A DNA stretch of 64,000 nucleotides. Origin: Sphingomonas montana. GTDB lineage: Bacteria > Pseudomonadota > Alphaproteobacteria > Sphingomonadales > Sphingomonadaceae. Both the position numbers and the translations under genes were made by a program. Position 1 is the stretch's first letter. The number at the start of each line of letters is the position of its first letter. The DNA is taken from assembly GCF_001956315.1 (NCBI RefSeq), contig NZ_MOLY01000046.1, positions 1 through 64,000 on the forward strand, given 5' to 3'. This document shows, in pieces, positions 24,882 through 31,941 of this stretch. Under the pieces are notes generated by a model. That model was given only the letters and a program-made list of their open reading frames with translations, was not told where the DNA came from and ran no database searches.

Positions 24882-25523
24882 ATGGTCGACAAACAGGGTA
24901 CGGACGGCGCGCCGCCAAGGGCGATCCATATCGAGCGCAAGAAGGTGAACTGGCTTGCCTGGATCCTGCTGCTGCTGGGGGTTGCGGCATTGCTGTTCGC
25001 GTTGTTGCGCCACCGCGACGACGCGGCCGATGTGGCCGTGGCACCCGTTGCAACCGGCGTCGCGACACCGCCCGTTGCGGTCGAGGCGATCACGCTGCCA
25101 AATGGCCGGCGGGTCGATCTGGCACCGGCCACGTTGAACTACGACCTGCAACGCTATCTGGCGTCCGACGCGGCGGCGCCGCGGACATTCACGTTCGACA
25201 AGCTGAACTTCGACACGGCATCCGCCGCGATCCGTGCCGAAGACCGGCCGACGCTCGATGCGCTGGGCCAGATCCTGACGGCCTACCCAACCGCCAAGGT
25301 CGCGCTGATCGGCTATGCCGACGCGCGCGGTTCCGACGCCACGAACGCGACGCTGGGTGCGGCGCGCGGCAATGCCGTGATGAAGGCGCTGACCGACGGC
25401 GGGATCGCGGCGGATCGCATTTCGATCGGCACCGGTGGCGAGGCCCGGCCGGTGGCGGACAACGGGACCGCGGACGGTCAATTCGAGAACCGCCGCACCG
25501 AACTCGTCGTTACGTCCAAGTAA
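24882..25523 (+). CDS. OmpA-family protein with N-terminal membrane anchor
   Basis: A 213-residue protein. A single hydrophobic helix (WLAWILLLLGVAALLFALL, residues 25-43) follows a charged cytoplasmic N-terminus, so it is probably anchored in the inner membrane. The C-terminal half is an OmpA/MotB peptidoglycan-binding domain: FTFDKLNFDTASAAI, VALIGYADARGSDATNATLG (the Asp that contacts diaminopimelate is in this region), and NRRTELVVTSK at the end. GGAGG precedes the ATG at 24882. It is followed 22 nt later by the stress-type gene and probably forms an operon with it, which suggests an envelope-stress role. Confidence 0.87.
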   Translation: MVDKQGTDGAPPRAIHIERKKVNWLAWILLLLGVAALLFALLRHRDDAADVAVAPVATGVATPPVAVEAITLPNGRRVDLAPATLNYDLQRYLASDAAAPRTFTFDKLNFDTASAAIRAEDRPTLDALGQILTAYPTAKVALIGYADARGSDATNATLGAARGNAVMKALTDGGIAADRISIGTGGEARPVADNGTADGQFENRRTELVVTSK

Positions 25524-25545
25524 ACCTTTTACAGGAGTCGATCCC

Positions 25546-26268
25546 ATGACCCGTACCATCACCGCTCTGTTCGATGCCCGTAGCGATGCCGAGGCCGCCA
25601 AGGCGCGGCTGGAGCAATCGCGCGTCGATGCGGACCATATCCACATTCACGACAAGACCAGCCCCGGTTACAGCGAGGGCCAGTCGAGCCAGGCGGAGCC
25701 CGGCATCTGGGCGTCGATCAAGAATGCGTTCCTGCCCGACCAGGATCGTCATACCTACGAAGAGGGCGTGCGCCGCGGCGGCTTCCTGCTGACCGTCGAT
25801 GTCAACGAAGACGCGGTGGCAGACGTGGTGCAGGTGCTGGAAGATGCCGACACCGTCGATATCGACGCACGTGCTGAGACATGGCGTTCGTCGGGCTGGA
25901 ACTATGAGGCTGCCGCCGCGGTGACCGGAGCGGGTGATGGGCGGGACGCGTCGCCTTCGCGAACCTATGACGCGAATCCGGACGACACGCTGAGCGATGC
26001 GCCGTCCGTCTACAGCCGCCGCGAGACGGATCGCGGTGGATCGCGCGCGCGTTCCTATGTCAGCGAGCCCTATGTTTCGACGACCGGCGACCGGTCGCAG
26101 GGCCACGGCGTTGCCGACACGGCGAAGGGGCTGGCCGACGAAGCGATCGGCAACGGCAAGCAGGCCGTCGGCAGTGCATTCGGCAACCCCGCGCTGGAGC
26201 GGGACGGCATCGCGCAGGAGCGCAAGGGCGAAGCCGAACAGGGCAAGCCGCGCGACACGGACTACTGA
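25546..26268 (+). CDS. Stress-type protein with YflT-like start and CsbD-like tail
   Basis: A 240-residue acidic, hydrophilic protein. Residues 1-110 (TRTITALFDARSDAEAAKAR, then HIHIHDKT and GGFLLTVDVNEDAVADVVQV) resemble the heat/osmotic-stress YflT/DUF3341-like fold. A roughly 80-residue low-complexity linker follows. The last 50 residues resemble a CsbD-type motif (GVADTAKGLADEAIGNGKQA, then ERDGIAQERKGEAEQGK). ACAGGAG lies 8 nt before the ATG. It follows the OmpA-domain gene and ends at a strong hairpin. The family calls are by pattern and moderately sure; a general stress-response role is inferred. Confidence 0.7.
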   Translation: MTRTITALFDARSDAEAAKARLEQSRVDADHIHIHDKTSPGYSEGQSSQAEPGIWASIKNAFLPDQDRHTYEEGVRRGGFLLTVDVNEDAVADVVQVLEDADTVDIDARAETWRSSGWNYEAAAAVTGAGDGRDASPSRTYDANPDDTLSDAPSVYSRRETDRGGSRARSYVSEPYVSTTGDRSQGHGVADTAKGLADEAIGNGKQAVGSAFGNPALERDGIAQERKGEAEQGKPRDTDY

Positions 26269-26285
26269 GAACCAAGGCCGTGTCG

Positions 26286-26316
26286 GAAGGGGGCCGCTGG
26301 TGCAACGGCCCCCTTC
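26286..26316. terminator. Bidirectional terminator hairpin
   Basis: GAAGGGGGCCG, 9-nt loop, CGGCCCCCTTC: a perfect 11-bp GC-rich stem between convergent genes (stress-type gene ending 26268, small membrane protein ending 26356). No U tract follows. Confidence 0.7.
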
Positions 26317-26355
26317 TCGCGGTAGGCGAATCGGACCGCTGTGTGGCTCTTGCGG

Positions 26356-26595
26356 TCAGATCCAGTTTCGACCGTCCGGCCCCGAACAGCCATAGGGCGG
26401 CAGCTGACCCGGAAAACGCGCCTGCATCTTGTGGCAGCCCCAGCGGCGCAAGGGCGCGGGCGCATAGCCGTTCAAGGCGATGCCGACCTCGTCATACGGG
26501 CTCTCCGCATTGGCGACATACATGTACCAACGACCGCCGAAGATCACCGCGGCCGCGATGAGGCCGACGCACACGAGCTGAACCAATTTCTGCAT
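26356..26595 (-). CDS. Small membrane protein, unknown
   Basis: A 79-residue protein starting at 26595 (MQKLVQLVCVGLIAAAVIFG) with GAGGGAG upstream. One N-terminal hydrophobic helix is followed by a short exported region with two cysteines (RRWGCHKMQ and PPYGCSG) that may form a disulphide. It could be an uncleaved anchor or a signal peptide. No family recognised; convergent with the stress-type gene. Confidence 0.6.
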   Translation of the reverse strand: MQKLVQLVCVGLIAAAVIFGGRWYMYVANAESPYDEVGIALNGYAPAPLRRWGCHKMQARFPGQLPPYGCSGPDGRNWI

Positions 26596-26649
26596 GATAC
26601 TCCCTCTTGAAACGGGGACGCTCGTGCAGCGATTGTCGGCCAATGGCAA

Positions 26650-27158
26650 CCTTGCCGCTACGGAATGCGAGAGTTTGTAGTCGGTATTTTAAGTCTGCCG
26701 ATCATTCAATCTCATTCGCGGAGAGATTGGGCGAGGATCCGAGGAACTGCGGATTGCGTCGATCGACGACGCGGTGAGCATGGGCGGCATGTTGCAGGCG
26801 CTCATCGCGCACAGCGGACGAAAAAGTCGAAATTGCTGGCAGCTGTCAGGACTCACGGCCGACGGTATACTCAGAGCGCAGGTCCGCCCGTCTGTCGGTT
26901 GGCAAGCTGTCGGCAAGAGTTGCCCGGGGCCAGCGTCGTAGCAACGGATGGTCCGGTATCGGAAGATCGGCGCCCATGCCGATGCGGGTGGCATGTCGGG
27001 GCTTCGCTACTCTGACGCGATAGGTTTTGTACATAGAAGCGACCGGACGGGATGGCGTCGTGCCCCCCGCCGAGAATGGACGGCGAGGTGGCTGATCGAG
27101 CCCAACGCGTCATGCCGTCAGGGCGTAGCGCTCCACCGTCCGTTACCCGAGGCCTGCG
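26650..27158. other. Intergenic stretch without a supported gene
   Basis: 509 bp between the small membrane protein and tldD. Only short, compositionally odd open frames are present (about 60-130 codons, Arg- and Ser-rich). One plus frame contains ASIDDAVSMGGMLQALIAHS but lacks a start with a ribosome-binding site and matches nothing I know. No hairpin or repeat stands out. Confidence 0.5.
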
Positions 27159-28580
27159 TCAGGCGGTGCCGCCCACCGTCAGGCCGTCGATCATCAGGGT
27201 CGGCTGACCGACGCCGGCGGGCACGGACTGGCCGCCCTTGCCGCACACGCCGACGCCTTCGTCCAGTGCCATGTCGTTGCCGATCGCGCGGACCTTGGTC
27301 AGGACCGAGGGACCGTCACCGATCAGCGTCGCGCCCTTGATCGGCGCACCCAGCTTGCCGTTTTCGATCCGGTACGCCTCGGTGCAGGTGAAGACGAACT
27401 TGCCGCTGGTGATGTCCACCTGGCCTCCGCCGAAATTGCGCGCATAGATGCCGTTCTTCGCGCGGACGATGATCTCCTCCGGGTCGTCCTGCCCGCCGAG
27501 CATGAAGGTATTGGTCATGCGCGGCATGGGCGCGTGGGCGAAGCTCTGGCGGCGGCCGTTGCCGGTGGGCGCGACGCCCATCAGCCGTGCGTTCAGCCGA
27601 TCGTGGATATAGCCCTTGAGGATGCCATCCTCGATCAGCGTGTTGCACTGCGTCGGCGTGCCTTCGTCGTCGATGGTCAGCGACCCGCGACGATGCGCGA
27701 TCGACCCGTCGTCGACCACGGTCACGCCGGGGGCCGCGACCCGATCACCGATCCGGCCGGCGAAGGCGGACGATCCCTTGCGGTTGAAGTCCCCTTCCAG
27801 GCCGTGGCCGATCGCCTCGTGCAGCAGCACGCCCGGCCAGCCCGCGCCGCAGACGACGGTCATTTCGCCGGCAGGTGCCGCCACCGCGTCCAGGTTGACG
27901 AGCGCACCGCGCAGCGCTTCGTCGATCGCGCGGTTCCACGTCGCCTCGCCGAACAGGTCGTCGTACAGATAGCGCCCGCCGAGCCCATGGAAGCCGCTTT
28001 CGCGCCGGCCATTCTGTTCGACCACGATCGAGACGTTCAGGCGCACCAGCGGCCGGACATCGGTGGCGACGAAGCCGTCCGGGCGGACGATCTCGACCAC
28101 GCTCCACGACCCGCCGAGCCCGACCGAGACCTGCACCACGCGGGGATCGCGGGCGCGGGCGGCGGCGTCGATCCGCTGGCACAGGTCCACCTTGCGCGCG
28201 AAGGGGATCGCGGACAGCGGGTCCTGCCCGGTGTAGAGTCCCGCGTTGGTGCGGCGCGGGGGCGCGCTGCGCGGGCCGGTCGCGGGGTCGAGCAATGTCA
28301 TCGTCTCGCCCGCGCGGCGGATGGCGGCGGCGCTCAGTTCGTTGGCATGCGCGAACGCCGTCGTTTCGCCCGACACGCCGCGCAGGCCGAACCCGGCCTG
28401 GGTGTTGAAATCCGCCGTCTTCAGCCGCCCGTCGTCGAAGCCGAAACTCTCCGACGCCATATATTGCAGATAGAGTTCGCCGTCGTCGCAGCCTTTCAGC
28501 GTTTCCGCGGTGAGGCGGAGCGCGGCATCGGGATCGAGCGTATCGCGGTAGAGGAAGGCGCGGGGATCGGTCTGGGTCAT
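27159..28580 (-). CDS. tldD: Metalloprotease TldD
   Basis: A 473-residue soluble zinc protease subunit. TldD with TldE/PmbA forms a heterodimer that degrades unfolded peptides, as in microcin B17 maturation and CcdA turnover. The metal site is the HExxxH motif in LLHEAIGHGLEGDFNRKG near residue 260, and the C-terminal part has the family pattern NGIYARNFGGGQVDITSGKF. Length is normal for TldD. The partner tldE is not in this window. The start at 28580 (MTQTDPRAFLYRD) is 18 nt after the small zinc-finger gene, so the two are likely co-transcribed. Confidence 0.95.
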   Translation of the reverse strand: MTQTDPRAFLYRDTLDPDAALRLTAETLKGCDDGELYLQYMASESFGFDDGRLKTADFNTQAGFGLRGVSGETTAFAHANELSAAAIRRAGETMTLLDPATGPRSAPPRRTNAGLYTGQDPLSAIPFARKVDLCQRIDAAARARDPRVVQVSVGLGGSWSVVEIVRPDGFVATDVRPLVRLNVSIVVEQNGRRESGFHGLGGRYLYDDLFGEATWNRAIDEALRGALVNLDAVAAPAGEMTVVCGAGWPGVLLHEAIGHGLEGDFNRKGSSAFAGRIGDRVAAPGVTVVDDGSIAHRRGSLTIDDEGTPTQCNTLIEDGILKGYIHDRLNARLMGVAPTGNGRRQSFAHAPMPRMTNTFMLGGQDDPEEIIVRAKNGIYARNFGGGQVDITSGKFVFTCTEAYRIENGKLGAPIKGATLIGDGPSVLTKVRAIGNDMALDEGVGVCGKGGQSVPAGVGQPTLMIDGLTVGGTA

Positions 28581-28598
28581 GGACCGGATATAGGGGGC

Positions 28599-28847
28599 TC
28601 AGCCGGTATGCGCATCCCCGCCGGTGCCGCCGGCCGTGCCGGAGGCGAGATCGGCAGGGCCGCCGATCAGCACGAAACGCCGGTCGCAATAGCCGCAGTC
28701 GACAAAACCCTTCTCGTCGATCTGCAACCAGCTGCGCGGATGGCCGAGCGCGGCCCCGCCCGGTATGTCGGTCGCGCCGTCGCAGACGATGCGGGCGGTG
28801 GTCACGCGCGCGGTTTCGGGTGCGGTGTCGTTGGCGGATGCGGTCAT
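28599..28847 (-). CDS. CHCC zinc-finger protein
   Basis: An 82-residue protein with the zf-CHCC pattern: Cys in ARIVCDG, His in LGHPRSW, and CGYCDRRF supplying the last two ligands. It is related to the NDUFS6 zinc-finger subunit of mitochondrial complex I, and alphaproteobacterial members are commonly small stand-alone proteins. Lies just upstream of tldD on the same strand. A disordered Gly/Ala tail follows the finger. Confidence 0.85.
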   Translation of the reverse strand: MTASANDTAPETARVTTARIVCDGATDIPGGAALGHPRSWLQIDEKGFVDCGYCDRRFVLIGGPADLASGTAGGTGGDAHTG

Positions 28848-28894
28848 GGCACCGCGTTACCAACCGGCGCGCGGCGCGGCAAGCGCGGCGGGCC

Positions 28895-29029
28895 TTATCG
28901 CGCGATCAGGACCGCGACCGCCGCCTGCGCGGTGCCGCCCTGCATCATGCCGGCCAGGAAGAAGGCGATCGTCCCCGCCGCGGCAAGCGCGCTGCGGGAC
29001 CGGTGGAGGAGGACGGTGCGCAGGGTCAT
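28895..29029 (-). CDS. Possible 44-residue membrane peptide
   Basis: A short frame encoding MTLRTVLLHRSRSALAAAGT followed by a hydrophobic AFFLAGMMQGG segment and ending LIAR. A basic start plus one hydrophobic helix is typical of small membrane proteins in this group. The Shine-Dalgarno is weak, so this is a candidate only. Confidence 0.3.
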   Translation of the reverse strand: MTLRTVLLHRSRSALAAAGTIAFFLAGMMQGGTAQAAVAVLIAR

Positions 29030-29131
29030 GACCAGCAGTATCGCCAGGGATCGTTACCGCCGCCTAAACGATCGCGGTTAACGGCCCGCGTTACGCTTCC
29101 AACACAACGCCCCGCCCGCTATGCGCGAGGG

Positions 29132-30058
29132 ATGACAGACGCCGCCATCCGCATCCAGAATCTCTGCAAGACCTATGCGGGGGGCAAGCGCGCGCTCGAT
29201 GGCGTCTCGCTCGACATTCCGCGCGGTACGATCTTCGGCCTGCTCGGGCCGAACGGCGCGGGCAAGTCGACCATGATCAACATCCTGTCCGGCATGGTGA
29301 ACAAGACCAGCGGCAGCGCGGAGATCTGGGGGTTCGACATCGACGCCCACCCGCGCAACGCGAAGGCTTCGATCGGCATCGTGCCGCAGGAAATCCTGTT
29401 CGATCCGTTCTTCTCGCCCTTCGAATCGCTGGAGATCCAGGCCGGGCTCTACGGCGTGCCCAAGGCGAAACGCCGCACGATGGAACTGCTGCGCGCGGTG
29501 CATCTGGAGGACAAGGCGAACGCCTATGCCCGCACGCTGTCCGGCGGCATGAAGCGCCGGCTGCTGGTCGCCAAGGCACTGGTCCATACGCCGCCCGTGC
29601 TGGTCCTCGACGAACCGACCGCCGGCGTCGACATCGAACTGCGCCAGCAGCTCTGGGCCTATGTCCGCGAACTGAATGCCGGCGGTGTCACCGTCGTCCT
29701 CACCACCCATTATCTGGAAGAGGCCGAGGAGTTGTGCGACCGGATCGCGATCATCAACCATGGCCGCGTGATCGCCGACGAACCGACCCCGCAACTGCTG
29801 GCCCGCGCGCAGGAGAAGGTCGTGGAAGTGACCGTCGACCGTGACCTGACCGTGCCGCCGGTGGCCCCCTGCTTCGAAAAGATCGCGCTGAAGGGCGACC
29901 GTACCGTCGTCATCACCTATTCAAAGGACAAGGTGAACGCCGGCGAAGTGCTGGCCGCACTCCAGTCCGCGGGGCTGGGCATAGTCGATGTGTCCACGCG
30001 CGAGGCGGATCTCGAGGACGTATTCCTCAACCTGACACGTGCGGCCGACGCGGCTTGA
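29132..30058 (+). CDS. ABC-2 type transporter ATPase (no adjacent permease)
   Basis: A 308-residue ATPase of the CcmA/DrrA/NodI type. Walker A is LLGPNGAGKSTMIN, the signature is TLSGGMKRRLLVAKALVHTP, Walker B is VLVLDEPTAGVD, and the switch is TTHYLEEAEELCDR. A C-terminal regulatory stretch ends DLEDVFLNLTRAADAA. Start 29132 (MTDAAIRIQNLCK) with GAGGG just upstream. Members normally work with an ABC-2 permease encoded next door, but here a repeat and then nadB follow, so the partner must be elsewhere or lost. Confidence 0.92.
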   Translation: MTDAAIRIQNLCKTYAGGKRALDGVSLDIPRGTIFGLLGPNGAGKSTMINILSGMVNKTSGSAEIWGFDIDAHPRNAKASIGIVPQEILFDPFFSPFESLEIQAGLYGVPKAKRRTMELLRAVHLEDKANAYARTLSGGMKRRLLVAKALVHTPPVLVLDEPTAGVDIELRQQLWAYVRELNAGGVTVVLTTHYLEEAEELCDRIAIINHGRVIADEPTPQLLARAQEKVVEVTVDRDLTVPPVAPCFEKIALKGDRTVVITYSKDKVNAGEVLAALQSAGLGIVDVSTREADLEDVFLNLTRAADAA

Positions 30059-30078
30059 ATGCGAAGGCCGTGCGCGCC

Positions 30079-30186
30079 CTCGGCTGCGCTCGGTCGGCCC
30101 CTCGACTTCGCTCGGGACAGGCGGACTTTTGATTTCCGACCATGCCGAGCGTAGTCGAGGCACTTTCCCCGAGCGAAGCCGAGGGG
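30079..30186. repeat. Nested inverted repeat between ABC ATPase and nadB
   Basis: Two hairpins nest here. CCCCTCGACTTCGCTCGGG (30098-30116) pairs with the segment at 30168-30186 at 18 of 19 positions, and CTCGGCTGCGCTCGG (30079-30093) pairs with 30145-30159 at 13 of 15. The cores recur at 5690-5739, about 22960-22990 and 40780-40830. Confidence 0.65.
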
Positions 30187-30208
30187 CTTTGATGCAGGAC
30201 CGAACAGC

Positions 30209-31798
30209 ATGACCGACCCCCGCGCCTACGACATCGTCATCATCGGATCCGGTGCAGCGGGCCTTACCGCCGCGATCAACCTGGCGCAGCATCACCGCGT
30301 CGTCGTGCTGGCCAAGGGCGGGCTGTCGGACGGCTCCACCGCCTGGGCGCAGGGCGGGATCGCGGCGGTTCTGGAACCCGGCGACACGTTCGAATCGCAT
30401 ATCGAGGATACGATGGTCGCGGGCGCGGGCCTGAACGATCGCCGCACCGTGGAATATGTGATCGGCGGCGCGCCCGCCGCGATCGAGCGGCTGGCGGCAC
30501 TGGGCGTGCCGTTCAACCCGGGTGAATCGGAACGCTGGCACCTGACCCGCGAAGGCGGGCACAGCCACCGCCGCATCGTCCATGTCGACGACGCGACCGG
30601 TTGGGCCGTGCAGCAGGCGCTGGAGAAGGCGGCGGCGGCGAACCCGAACATCACGCTGCTGCCCGACATGGCGGCGATCGACCTGATCAGCGGGCGGCAC
30701 GGCGTGCGCTATTCCGGGGACGGGCATGTCTGGGGCGTCTACGCGCTCGACCGCGGGACCGGGCGGGTGGAGGCGTTCACCGGCCGCGCGACAATCCTGG
30801 CCACCGGCGGCGCAGGCCGCACCTACCTCTATTCCACCGCGCCGCGCGGGGCGACCGGGGACGGGATCGCGATGGCGTGGCGGGCGGGGGCCCGCGTGTC
30901 GAACATGGAATTCATGCAGTTCCACCCGACCTGCCTGTACAATCTGGAGGTCAAGAATTTCCTGATCACGGAGGCCGTGCGCGGCGAGGGGGGGCGCCTG
31001 CTGCTGCCCGGTTCGGGTCACCGCTTCATGCCCGATTTCGATCCCCGCGCCGAACTTGCGCCGCGCGACGTGGTGGCACGCGCGATCGATCACGAGATCA
31101 AGCGGCTGGGCCTCGACTATGTCCATCTCGACATCAGTCACCGCGCGCAGGAATTCGTGCGCGAACATTTCCCCAACATCCATGCCAAGCTGCTGACGCT
31201 CGGCATCGACATCACGACCCAGCCGATCCCGGTGGTCCCGGCGCAGCATTATACCTGCGGCGGCGTCCTGACCGACCTCGACGGTCGCACCGACCTGCCC
31301 GGCCTGTATGCGGCGGGCGAGGTGACGCAATCGGGACTGCACGGCGCGAACCGGCTGGCGTCCAATTCGCTGCTCGAATGCTTCGTGTTCGGCGAGGCGG
31401 CGGCCGACCATATCCATGCACACTGGGACGCGCTGCCGCTGCCGCCTGCGATCCGGCCGTGGGACGAGAGCCGCGTGTCGCATTCGGACGAGGAGGTCGT
31501 GGTCCAGCATAACTGGCGCGAGATCCGGCGCTTCATGTGGGATTTCGTCGGCATCGTCCGTACCACCAAGCGCCTCGAGCGTGCATTGCACCGCATCGAA
31601 CTGCTCGCGGCCGAAACAGAAGATTATTACGGCAATTTCCGGGTGACTGCGGACCTGATCGAACTGCGCAACCTGGTCGAGGTCGCCCGGCTGATCGTCC
31701 GCTCCGCGCTCCACCGCAAGGAAAGCCGGGGGTTACACTTCACGCTCGATTATCCGGACACGCTGCCGGATGCGATCGATACGATTCTGGTGCCCTGA
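30209..31798 (+). CDS. nadB: L-aspartate oxidase
   Basis: A 529-residue FAD enzyme that oxidises L-aspartate to iminoaspartate, the first step of de novo NAD synthesis, in the cytoplasm. The FAD-binding start is YDIVIIGSGAAGLTAAINLA. Family motifs include KGGLSDGSTAWAQGGIAAVL, the substrate-site region EFMQFHPTCLYN, HYTCGGVLTDLDGRTDLPGL and GLHGANRLASNSLLECFVFG. Length matches NadB rather than the longer succinate dehydrogenase flavoprotein. nadA and nadC are not nearby. The start ATG is preceded by the repeat element. Confidence 0.95.
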   Translation: MTDPRAYDIVIIGSGAAGLTAAINLAQHHRVVVLAKGGLSDGSTAWAQGGIAAVLEPGDTFESHIEDTMVAGAGLNDRRTVEYVIGGAPAAIERLAALGVPFNPGESERWHLTREGGHSHRRIVHVDDATGWAVQQALEKAAAANPNITLLPDMAAIDLISGRHGVRYSGDGHVWGVYALDRGTGRVEAFTGRATILATGGAGRTYLYSTAPRGATGDGIAMAWRAGARVSNMEFMQFHPTCLYNLEVKNFLITEAVRGEGGRLLLPGSGHRFMPDFDPRAELAPRDVVARAIDHEIKRLGLDYVHLDISHRAQEFVREHFPNIHAKLLTLGIDITTQPIPVVPAQHYTCGGVLTDLDGRTDLPGLYAAGEVTQSGLHGANRLASNSLLECFVFGEAAADHIHAHWDALPLPPAIRPWDESRVSHSDEEVVVQHNWREIRRFMWDFVGIVRTTKRLERALHRIELLAAETEDYYGNFRVTADLIELRNLVEVARLIVRSALHRKESRGLHFTLDYPDTLPDAIDTILVP

Positions 31799-31821
31799 CC
31801 TGGGCTTTCGGCCGCGATACC

Positions 31822-31850
31822 CGTCATCCCGGATCAAGCCCGGGATGACG
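31822..31850. terminator. CGTCATCCCGG hairpin after nadB
   Basis: CGTCATCCCGG (31822-31832) and CCGGGATGACG (31840-31850) form a perfect 11-bp stem with a 7-nt loop, 24 nt after the nadB stop. The motif recurs in partial form near 22860-22905, 36363-36382 and 45656-45675 and is a common alphaproteobacterial intergenic repeat that can terminate transcription. Confidence 0.65.
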
Positions 31851-31941
31851 ATGATTATCGTATATCCGCGGTCGCCAGACGAGCGCATCGGCCCCCAACG
31901 TCGCAGTCGCCAAGCGCCGCGCGCATTGCTACATCGCCCCG

